Shown here in pieces: positions 53,225-62,863 of a stretch of 64,000 bases of DNA. The position numbers and the translations under genes are program-made. Below the pieces are notes generated by a model. It was not told where the DNA came from. It was given only the letters and a program-made list of their open reading frames with translations, and did no database searches. Origin of the DNA: Aegilops tauschii subsp. strangulata (lineage: Eukaryota > Streptophyta > Magnoliopsida > Poales > Poaceae); NCBI RefSeq assembly GCF_002575655.3, contig NC_053040.3:149545148-149609147 (forward strand), written 5' to 3'. Numbering within the stretch: position 1 is the first letter of the stretch; each line of letters starts with the position of its first letter.

Positions 53225-54096
53225 TGTCGGCATCCTGGGAATGGGGGTGCCCAGACTTGCCTGCCTGCGGCCCACGGCGTGGCTCCACTAGCGGCTCGGT
53301 ATGGCCCAGCTTCGGCAGCAACAACTCAAGACCCTCGCGAGGGGCCAAGCCTCACGAGGCAGACGACACCAGGACCTCCCTGGGGGTGTCCTCACTAGGC
53401 TGGCTCCCGAGGAGCAGAGATATCTATGCAAGGGGCACCTCGTGAGCCGTGACGACCAAGGCCAGGCGGGCACCAGCGGGCGCAGGGTACCAGTTTCCTC
53501 TTTGGTGCTAGAGAGGCAAGCACAGGCGAGGAGTCCCGAGGCATCAGGCAAAGGTTTCCATATCGGTGCAACAAGACCAAGACCGACATGACGGCAGGAA
53601 GGAGGTCATCGCGGAGCCCACAGTGGCGTCACCACCAGAGCCTTTGGCAGGCGAAGACCACCTTTTGTCAGGATAGCTTGTACTATTTGTACCCCTTTAA
53701 ACTTGGCCGTTGTGGGATCCCTTCCCGCCTAACATTTGGGAAGAGGACAGAGGTCATTATAAATAGGACTTAGCCACCACCATAGAGGGGGATGGATTAT
53801 TCGGTTCACCCTCACACACACCAGCTCATCGAGCTCAAGAACACCTCACCTCCTGAGGCTGTTCGTCGAATATACTAGTTCATCCTTAGCCCTCGAGGCA
53901 ATCCACCACCACACTGGAGTAGGGTATTACACCACGCGGTGGCCTGAACCAGTATAAACCTCTGTGTCTCTTGTTCTTTGGGTTCATCAAGCTAGGCCGT
54001 GGGATCGTTGAGCGGGCGAGCTAGGAAGAGAGAGTTCTTCGTGCGCACCCCAGAGTTCGAACCTCACAAGGGTTTGCTGGAACCCGTAATCCGACA
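53225..54096 (+). repeat. right LTR of the Tat-type gypsy element
   Basis: 872 bp, from TGTCGGCATCC to ...GTAATCCGACA, with TATAAATA at 53758-53765. Compared with the left LTR it has an extra CTGAGGCTGTTCGTCG-type insertion near 53855 and lacks bases near 53443. Confidence 0.9.
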
Positions 54097-54660
54097 GATA
54101 CATGAACTCCTTCAAAATCTTATCAAGGTATGTACTCATCGAAAGTATTATCAAGCGTCTTGATCTATCTCTATAGATCTTGATGCCCAATATGTAAGCA
54201 GCTTCACCGAGGTCTTTCATTGAAAAACTCTTATTCAAATATCCTTTTATGCTATCCAGAAATTCTATATCATTTCCAATCAACAATATGTCATCCACAT
54301 ATAATATTAGAAATGATACAAAGCTCCCACTCACTTTCTTGTAAATACAGGCTTCTTCGAAAGTCAGTATAAAACCATATGCTTTGATCACCTCATCATA
54401 GCGTATATTCCAACTCCGAGATGCTTGCACCAGTCCATAAATGGATCGCTGGAGCTTGCACACTTTGTTAGCACCTTTAGGATCGACAAAACCTTCTGGT
54501 TGCATCATATACAACTCTTCTTTAAGAAATCCATTAAGGAAATCAGTTTTGACGTCCATTTGCCAGATTTCATAATCATAAAATGTGGCAATTGCTAACA
54601 TGATTCCGACAGACTTAAGCATCGCTACGGGTGAGAAAGTCTCATCGTAGTCAGCTCCTT
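54097..54660 (-). pseudogene. copia reverse transcriptase, 3'-truncated
   Basis: Reverse transcriptase blocks are intact: QMDVKTDFLNGFLKEELYMM (about 54560), VCKLQRSIYGLVQASRSWN (about 54460) and the catalytic YVDDILLIGND (about 54300). The frame is cut after LDKILKEF by the gypsy LTR boundary at 54096, so RNase H is missing. Upstream, between 54623 and 54788, a stop and frameshift separate it from integrase (SRKVF*-like near 54670). Confidence 0.88.
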
Positions 54661-54788
54661 GAACTTGTCAAAAACCTTTCGCGACAAGTCGAGATTTGTA
54701 GACAGTAACATTACCATCAGCGTCAGTCTTCTTCTCGAAGATCCATTTATTCTCTATGGCTCACCGATCATGGGCAAGTCAACCAAGT

Positions 54789-56231
54789 TCACACTTTGTT
54801 CTCATACATGGATCCTATCTTAGATTTCATAGCCTCAAGCCATTTATCGGAATCTGGGCTCATCATGGCTTCTTCATAGTTCGTAGATTCATCATGGTCT
54901 AGTAACATGACCTCCAGAACAGGATTACCGTACCACTCTAGTGCGGAACGTGCTCTGGTTGACCTATGAGGTTCGGTAGTAACTTGATCTAAAGTTTCAT
55001 GATCATTATCATTAGCTTCCTCTCTAGTTGGTGTAGGTATCACTGGAACAGTTTTCTGTGATGAGCTACTTTCCAATTTGAGAGAAGGTACAATTACCTC
55101 ATCAAGTTCTACTTTCCTCCCACTCACTTGTTTCGAGAGAAGCTCCTTCTCTAGAAAGGATCCATTCTTAGCAACAAAGATCTTGCCTTCGGATCTGTGG
55201 TAGAAGGTGTACCCAATGGTTTCTCTTGGGTATCCTATGAAGACACACTTCTCCGCTTTGGGTTCAAGCTTATCAGGCTGAAGCTTTTTCACATAAACAT
55301 CACAACCCCAAACTTTAAGAAATGACAGCTTAGGTTTCTTGGCAAACCACAGTTCATATGGTGTCATCTCAACAGATTTAGATGGTGCCCTATTTAACGT
55401 GAATGCAGCCGTCTCTGATGCATAACCCCAAAACGATAGTGGTAAATCGGTAAGAGACATCATAGATCGCACCATATCTAATAAAGTACGGTTACGACGT
55501 TCGGACACACCATTACGCTGTGGTGTTCCAGGTGGCGTGAGTTGTGAAACTATTCCACATTGTTTTAAATGAAGGCCAAACTCGTAACTCAAATATTCGC
55601 CTCCGCGATCTGATCATAGAAAATTTATTTTCTTGTTACGATGATTCTCCACTTCACTCTGAAATTCTTTGAACTTTTCAAATGTTTCTGACTTGTGTTT
55701 CATCAAGTAGATATACCCATATCTACTCAAATCATCTGTGAAGGTCAGAAAATAATGATACCTGCCGCGAGATTCAACACTTATCGGACCGCATACATCG
55801 GTATGTATTATTTCCAATAAGTCATTAGCTTGCTCCATTTTTCTGTAGAACGGAGTTTTAGTCATCTTGCCCATGAGGCATGGTTCGCAAGTATCAAATG
55901 ATTCATAATCAAGTAATTCCCAAAGCCCATCTGCATTGAGTTTCTTCATGCGCTTTATACCAATATGACCAAAACGACATTGCCACAAGTATGTTGCACT
56001 ATCATTATCAACTTTCCATCTTTTGGCATCAATATTATGAATATGTGTATCACTACGATCAAGATTCAGTAAACCATTTATATTGGGTGTATGACCATAG
56101 AAGGTTTTATTCATGTAAACAGAACAACAATTATTCTCTGATTTAAATGAATAACCGTATTGCAATAAACATGATCCAATCCTATCCATGCTCAACGCAA
56201 ACACCAAATAACATTTATTTAGGTTCAACAC
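54789..56231 (-). pseudogene. copia integrase with a single TGA stop
   Basis: One reading frame runs from 56231 to 54789, interrupted only by TGA at 55614-55616. It has HHCC (CRFGHIGIKRM ... CEPCLMGKM, about 55990-55860), first catalytic Asp (IIHTDVCGP, about 55812), second (FTDDLSRYGY, about 55740) and third catalytic Glu (RNGVSERRNRTLLD, about 55520), then the C-terminal domain and linker to 54789. The stop precedes the residues SDRGGEY, where an Arg codon CGA is usual, so a single C-to-T change could have made it. Apart from that the integrase looks complete. Confidence 0.85.
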
Positions 56232-56786
56232 TATTCCCGAAGGTAGAGGGAGTATGCGATGGTGATCTTATCAACCTTGGAATCACTTCCAACACACATC
56301 GTCACCTCACCCTTAACTAGTCTCTGTTCATTTTTGCAACTCCTATTTTGAGTTACTAATCTTAGCAACTGAACCGATATCAAATACCCATGGGCTACTA
56401 TGAACACTAGTAAAGTACACATCAATAACATGTATATGAAATATACCTTTGTTCACTTTGCCACCCTTCTTATCCGCCAAGTATTTGGGGCAGTTCCGCT
56501 TCCAGTGACCATTCCCTTTGCAGTAGAAGCACTCAGTTTTAGGCTTAGGTCCAGCTTTGGGTTTCTTCACGGGAGTGGCAACTTGCTTGCCATTCTTCTT
56601 GAAGTTCCCTTTCTTCCCCATTTTCCCTTTTTCTTGAAACTAGTGATCTTGTTAACCATCAACATTTGATGATCTTTCTTGATTTCTACCTTCGCCGATT
56701 TCAGCATCGCGAAGAGCTCGAGAATCGTTTTCGTCATCCCTTGCATATTATAGTTCATCACGAAGTTCTAGTAGCTTGGTGGTACT
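56231..56786 (-). pseudogene. copia gag C-terminus and protease remnant
   Basis: Frames at 56567-56761 and 56343-56621 give the end of gag with a normal zinc knuckle CFYCKGNGHWKRNCP (about 56529-56485) and Lys-rich flanks. The protease-like VFDIGSVA follows near 56385, again with D-I-G. Frame changes separate the pieces. The N-terminal half of gag is missing because the Athila-type LTR starts at 56787. Confidence 0.75.
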
Positions 56787-58204
56787 TGATACATCTCCAA
56801 CATATCTACTTTTCCTAATGCTTTTCCTCTTGTTTTAGACTGTAATTTGCATGATTTGAATGAAACTAACCCCGGACTGATGTTGTTTTCAGCAGAACTA
56901 CCATGGTGTTGTTTTTGTGCAGAAATAAAAGCTCTCGGAATGGAACGAAACTTTGCGTGGAATTTTTATATAATAAATAAGAATTTCTGGAGCCAAGACC
57001 TACAAGAGAGGCGCACCTGGGTGGGCACAACCCACCAAGGCATGCCCCCTCTCCTAGCGCGCCCAGGTGGGTTGTCCCCACCTGGTGGCCCCGCTGACCC
57101 TGAACCCGACGCTATAAAATCACTTTATTCCAGAAAAAAATCAGGGAGAAAGAATTATCGCGATCCATGAGACGGAGCCGCCTTCACCTCCTATTCTTCA
57201 TCGGGAGGCCAGATCTGGAGTCCGTTTGGGGCTTCGGAGAGGGGGGGGGGTCTTCATTATTCATCATCCCCAACCCATCTCCATCGCCAATTCCATGATG
57301 CTCCCCACCGGGAGTGAGTAATTCCTTGGTAGGCTCACTGGTCGGTAAGGAGTTGGATGAGATTCATCATGTAATCGAGTTAGTTTTGTTAGGGCTTGTT
57401 CCCTAGTATCCACTATGTTCTAAGATTGATGTTGATATGGCTTTGCCATGCTTAATGCTTGTCACTTTGGGCCCGGGTGCCATGAACTCAGATCTGAACC
57501 GTTTATGTTATCATAATTATATCCATGTTTTAGATCTGATCTTGCAAGTTATAGTCACTTACTACGTGTTATGATCCGGCAACCCCGGAGTGACAATAGT
57601 CGGGACCAGTCCCGGTGATGACCGTAGTTTGAGGAGTTCATGTATTCACTATGTGTTAATGCTTTGTTCCGGTTCTCTATTAAAAGGAGGCCTTAATATC
57701 CTTTAGTTTCCAATATGGACCCCGCTGCCACAGGAGGGTAGGACAGAAGATGTCATGCAAGTTCTTTCCATAAGCACGTATGACTATTTACGGAATACAT
57801 GCCTACATTATATTGACGAACTGGAGCTAGTGCCGTATCACCCTAGGTTATAACTGTCTCATGATGAATATGATCCAACAAGTCACCGATCCAATGCCTA
57901 TGAATTTACCTTATATTGTTCTTGCTAAGTTACTAATGCTATCGTTACTGCTGCACTTGCTACAAAATTACTGCTATCACTTTTACCATTACCATTGCTG
58001 CTGCTACTATTATCAAAACTATCATACTACTTTGCTACTGATCACTTGGCTGTAGATAATTAATCTTCAGGTGTGGTTGAATTGACAACTCAGCTGCTAA
58101 TACCTTCAAATATTCTTTGGCTCCCCTTGTGTCGAATATATAAATTTGGGTTGAATACTCTACCCTTGAAAACTGTTGCGATCCCCTATACTTGTGGGTT
58201 ATCA
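56787..58204 (+). repeat. 5' LTR of the Athila-type element
   Basis: 1418 bp. It contains the palindrome GGTGGGCACAACCCACC at 57020-57036, GCGCGCCCAGGTGGGTTG nearby, and a G11 run near 57241. No gene is present. Confidence 0.88.
57113..57120 (+). promoter_or_regulatory. TATA box of the Athila-type LTR
   Basis: TATAAAAT lies about 80 bp downstream of the palindromic GC-rich block, the expected U3/R position. Confidence 0.7.
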
Positions 58205-58215
58205 AGACACTTTTC

Positions 58216-58233
58216 TGGCGCCGTTGCCGGGGA
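58216..58233 (+). other. primer-binding site of the Athila-type element
   Basis: TGGCGCCGTTGCCGGGGA, 11 bp after the LTR end; the same spacing and sequence as at 25648. Confidence 0.85.
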
Positions 58234-58281
58234 GCATAGCTATATTTCTGAGTCACTTGGGATTATTATCAATTTATCACT

Positions 58282-61062
58282 ATGAAGAATCTGAAGGATG
58301 CTAAGACTAATATTTTTCCCTCAAAGATGAGGGGAGGTAAGGAACTGCCATCCAGTTCTGCTTTAGATTCACCTTTTGTTATAAGTAAACTTGCAACACC
58401 ACCACATGCTATCAATTCTAATATGTCACAAGTTATTGATGATGCTACTTCTACTATGAATGATGCTTATGATGATGCTAGTACCTTGCTTGATGATGAT
58501 GTGCCACTTGGTGAATTTCTTGATGAACAAATTGCTAGAGTAATACAGCATGATGTTGTTGAATCTGATGATGAGCTTGAAACTGAAACTCCTGAAACAC
58601 CTACTAGAACTAGCCTTCCTAGATATGAATTGCCTAAGGTACCGGAAGGTTATGTTATGAATGAGGAGACAACTGGAGATATTCTTGCTTATAAGGATAG
58701 AGATGATCTAGAGAAATTATCATGCAAGTATAAAGAAAAATCTCTGAATGCTAGAATGAAATATGATCCTAAGTTTGCTACTTCACCTATCTTTATTGAT
58801 GATAAGGATTATGAATTCTCTGTCGACCCAGAGTTAATTACTTTGGTTGAATCTGATCCTTTCCATGGTTATGAAACTGAAACTGCTGTGGCACTTCTTA
58901 CTAAGTTGAATGACATAGCCACCCTTTTTACTCATGATGAGAAGACTCGCTATTACTTTATTCTCAAATTATTTCCGTTCTCATTAAAGGGTGATGCTAA
59001 AGCTTGGTACAATACTCTTGCTACTAGTTGTGTGCGTAGTCCTCAGGATATGATTTATTACTTCTCTGAAAAATATTTCCCTGCTCATAAGAAACAAGCT
59101 GCTTTACAGGAAATATTTAACTCTGTGCAAACTAAAGAAGAGAGTCTCCCACAAGCTTGGGGGAGGCTTTGCCAATTACTTAATACTTTGCTTGATCATC
59201 CTCTTAAGAAAAATGAAATACTTGATATCTTCTATAATGGACTAACCGATGCTTCTAGGGATTTCCTAGATAGTTGTGCTGGTTGTGTTTTCAGGGAACA
59301 AACTGTTGGACAAGCGGAAGAATTATTGAATGACATATTGAAAAATTATGATGATTGGACTCTTCCTAAACCACCGCCTAAACCCACTCCGAAGAAGAGG
59401 GGTATATTATATCTCAGTCCTGAAGATATGCAAGAGGCAAAGAAATCTATGAAGGAAAAAGGTATTAAAGCTGAGGATGTAAATTTTTTACCTCCTATTG
59501 AAGAAATACATGGGCTTAATACACCACCACTACCTAAGGTGGTAGAGGTAAATTCTTTAATGAAGTTCAGTGATGATGATAATCCTCACAATATGCATCC
59601 TAGCCAATGCCTTTATGAGTTTGAAAACTATATTAGAAAACAAGATCACTTCAATGCAAATCTTATGAAACAATTGAAATACAATTCTGATATGATTGCT
59701 TGCTTGACTGACTTGTTATTTAGAATATCGAATGATGTTAGAGGTGTTGGAAAACATGCTTCTATGGTTCAAACTCAGTTAGAACAAGTTGCTAAATCCC
59801 AAAGAGAGTTGCTTAATGAAATGAATAATAACATACATGACTTTGCTGTTAGAGTTGCAACTAGAGGAGGTACAATGACTCAGGAACCCCTTTATCCTGA
59901 GGGACACCCAAAAAGAATATAACAAGATTCACAAAGAGTTAACATTGATGCACCTGGTCCTTCTAAATAGAAAAAGAAGAAGAAAAATGATAGGACTTTG
60001 CATGCTTCTAGTGAACCTGAAATAGAAAAACCTCCTGATAATGATAATGATGTTTCTATCTCTCATGCTGAAACTCAGTCTGGTAATGAACATTCACCTA
60101 GTGATAATGAAAAATATAATATTGATGTTCATGAAGATACCCAACCAAACAATGAAAAAGAACCAGATAATGATGTTGAAATAGAACGACCTGTTGATCT
60201 TGATAACCCACAACCTAAGAATAAAAGATATGATAAAAGAGACTTTGTGGTTAGAAAACACGGTAAGGAAAGAGAACCGTGGGTTCAAAAACCTATTCCC
60301 TTTCCACCAAAGTTAACTAAAAAGAATGATGATGAAGAATTTGAACGCTTTGCTGAAATGCAGAGGCCAGTCTTTTTGCGCACTCGCTTGACTGATATCT
60401 TGAAAATGCCTCCTTATGCAAAGTATATGAAAGATATCATCACTAATACGAGAAAAATACCGGAAGCTGAAATCTCCACTATGCTTGCTAACTATACTTT
60501 TAAGGATGGAGTACCTAAAAAACTTGGAGATCCGGGAATACCAACTATACCTTGCTCCATCAAAAAGAATTATGTGAAAACTGCTTTGTGTGATTTAGGA
60601 GCTGGTGTTAGTGTTATGCCTTTCTCTTTATATAAAAGACTTGATTTGAATAAACTCACACCTACTGAAATATCTTTGCAAATGGCTGACAAATCAACTG
60701 CCATACCTATCGGTATCTGTGAGGACGTGCCCGTTGTTGTTGCTAATGTTACTATTTTGACTGACATTGTTATACTTGAGATGCCTGTGGACAACAACAT
60801 GTCGATTATCCTTGGTAGAACCTTCTTGAATACTGCAGGGGCTGTCATTGATTGCAATAAAAGCTACGTCACTTTTCATATCAATGGTCATGAGCATACG
60901 GTGCACTTTCCGAAGAAACAATTCCAAGTGAATGGTATTAATGTCATTGAAAAATCTCCGACAATCACTATTGGAAGTTTTCAAATACCTCTACCTACTG
61001 TCAAAAAGAAATATGAAATGCTTATTGTTGGGTTCATTCATATCCCCATTGAGGTAACTTAG
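58282..61062 (+). pseudogene. Athila-type gag-protease with two in-frame stops
   Basis: ATG at 58282 begins an acidic N-terminal region (about residues 60-110, Asp/Glu-rich). The gag domain follows (SLKGDAKAWYNTL near 58984; FSEKYFPAHKKQAALQEI near 59062; LDIFYNGLTDASRDFLD near 59221). The frame meets TAA at 59920-59922 and TAG at 59968-59970, then continues in the same frame through a second acidic stretch to the protease (CDLGAGVSVMPF, Asp near 60591; MSIILGRTFLN near 60802). It ends at 61062. Only two stops lie in 927 codons and there is no frameshift, so it is the best preserved coding region of the window. It ends without a reverse transcriptase. Gag would form particles and the protease process them. 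Confidence 0.88.
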
Positions 61063-61850
61063 TGATTTACGAAAGTTCTTCGGTTTCATGCTAATCGGAA
61101 GTGGTTGTTAATAAGACCTGAACAACCTTATTAATGAATCATTTTTGAGAGGTATGAAGTTGATGAATTTAGTAAGCACTACCTTCTGTCCCTACTTTTT
61201 GTTTTCTGTTTTTATTAGTTAAATAGAATAAAATGCCATGTTTTGTCTGTTTTCTGAATTTCCCATGCAATAAAAAATGACCCAAAAAATAAAAGTTCTC
61301 AGAATGCTCTGAAAATTTAATACGATTTTGTTCTGAATATTTCTGAATTTCTGGTGCAAATAATATCAGAGGGAGGTGCACCAGGTGGGCACAACCCACC
61401 TGGGCGCGCCAGGACCCCTAGGCATGCCCTGGTGGGTTGTGGTCCCCACGTGGGCCCCCTCACTTATCTCTTCATCCCACATCATCACTTACCTCCAGAA
61501 AAAAAATCTGCATTGCTCTCTATCCCGTGTTCTTGCTCTCAAACCCGCGGATTTCGATCTCTTTGCTCGAAGCTCCATTTCCGAAACTGTTTTGGGGGAT
61601 TGTTGCTTGGTATGTGACTCCACCGTTTGTCCAATTAGTTTCTGTTTTAGTGGTTTATATTTTGAATAATTAGCTACTCTTGGTGCTGCTGTAGATGAGC
61701 TTGCATGTTAAATTCTTAGAGTTCTAAGTAGTTTGAATGCTTGCTATGGCCTCTATGTATCCCTATGAGTAGTTGGCATCAATTTTGTGAAGTTTTGTTG
61801 AGAAAAATTTGTGGACTATAAATTTTAGAATTTTTGTTCATAGGAAAAAG
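61063..61850 (+). other. inter-gene region with LTR-like promoter block and a putative intron
   Basis: 61384-61400 repeats the LTR palindrome GGTGGGCACAACCCACC, followed by GGGCGCGCC and GGTGGGTTG blocks as in the LTR near 57020-57080. Downstream, TTGCTTG with donor GTATGTG (GT at 61610) and acceptor TTCATAG (AG at 61843) would define a 234-bp intron whose acceptor lies 8 bp before the ATG at 61851. The segment could serve as an internal promoter and leader for the downstream gene. No coding sequence is present. Confidence 0.5.
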
Positions 61851-62863
61851 ATGAATATCTTTAGGAAGTTTGCTGCTAAGAAGAACTCCAAGGGTGTTAT
61901 TGGGGAGTCATCTGACAGTGATATCCATCCTCGGAGGTTGGCGGGGTACGGCCGTGCGAATGGCCGCATACCCAGTTCATGGAAGAGGCTGGAATTCTTC
62001 AAGAGTTCACACAATATGCTGCTAATGCCGGCCTCACCGACTTCATCGCAGATGAGTGTGAACAACATCAAATCCTCACAAACATCTTTGTTCAAAGTTT
62101 TACTTTCCTTCCTAGGAATAATCCTTGTGAAGTGAGTTTTGATTTATATGCTGAAAACCATCAGATACCACTTACTGAATTTTGTAACATATGGATGATC
62201 CCTTCTGATGGGAGCTTAGCCGAGCCTAGGTCGGCTGAGTTTGAGGCCTTTTGTCGCACTTTGACAGTGAGAGATGAGAGAGGGGTGTCAGCTATCATTG
62301 CCGCTGGCTTGCATTTTCCTGCTGTTCATTACTTTGCTCTTTTCATTGCAAAATGCTTGCTTGCTAGAGAGAAGGTGGGTGCACTCAGTTCACCAGACCT
62401 TGCTGCTTTACGTCGTGCATTAGAGGGCGACATCACTTATAGCTTGGGAGCTATTGTGGCTCGTCGTCTCCATATTAATAAATCCAAGGGTAAAATACAT
62501 GGTGGGATCTTTGCTACTCATTTAGCGGCTCACTTTAATGTTGAGATACGCCCTCATGATTACCCCCTGACCAAGGTTTACCTAGACCACACAGCCATGG
62601 ATCACCACCATTTCACTGATAAAGATTCTCCTGACATTCCTATTCCTTATAACTTGGTTTTTAGCATTGAAACTCGTGATATTATCCCGTTGCCTGCTCC
62701 TGCTTTGTTTGATTCTGTTGGTAGGGGCGGATTTAGGATTATGCCTGCAGACATCATCGCCTACCGAAACGCTCAGGCTGCTGCAGAGGCAGCAAAGGAA
62801 CCTCAGCAATGGGACGATTGGATGCCCGCTCCTCAGTACCCCTACTACCATCCAGGCTACTGA
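61851..62863 (+). pseudogene. ATHILA ORF-1-like protein
   Basis: ATG at 61851 (MNIFRKFAAKKNSKG) starts a frame that continues to about 61975; the rest lies in another frame, open from 61979 to a stop at 62863 (294 residues). An indel near 61975 is likely. The second part has VSFDLYAENHQIPLTEF, FPAVHYFALFIAKCLLARE, ALEGDITYSLGAIVARRLH and GGIFATHLAAHFNVE, the general pattern of the ATHILA ORF-1 family found downstream of pol in Athila-type elements. Its role is unknown. The C-terminus is Ala/Gln/Tyr/Pro-rich. Apart from the one break it is intact. Confidence 0.6.

Larger units (their letters stand above)
30238..54096 (+). mobile_element. Tat-type gypsy element with antisense B3-like gene; probable recombinant
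   Basis: It is bounded by related LTRs (30238-31102 and 53225-54096). The primer-binding site TGGCGCGCCAGGTAGGGG follows the left LTR. The gag is split by a copia insertion (31469-48095) and followed by protease and a deleted reverse transcriptase. Downstream lies a long region with an antisense gene. The flanks do not match (GTTGC before 30238, GATAC after 54096), the left flank is an Athila-type spacer and the right a copia fragment. The two LTRs also differ by indels of about 15-25 bp. Recombination between two copies of the family is the simplest explanation. Confidence 0.8.
54097..56786 (-). mobile_element. BARE/WIS/Angela-type copia fragment, both ends cut by other elements
   Basis: From right to left on the minus strand it carries gag with zinc knuckle, integrase and reverse transcriptase. 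It has no LTRs. At 54096 it meets the right LTR of the Tat-type gypsy and at 56787 the LTR of an Athila-type element. Its coding sequence is much better kept than that of the plus-strand copia at 31469-48095, so it is a separate and younger or more protected copy. Confidence 0.88.
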
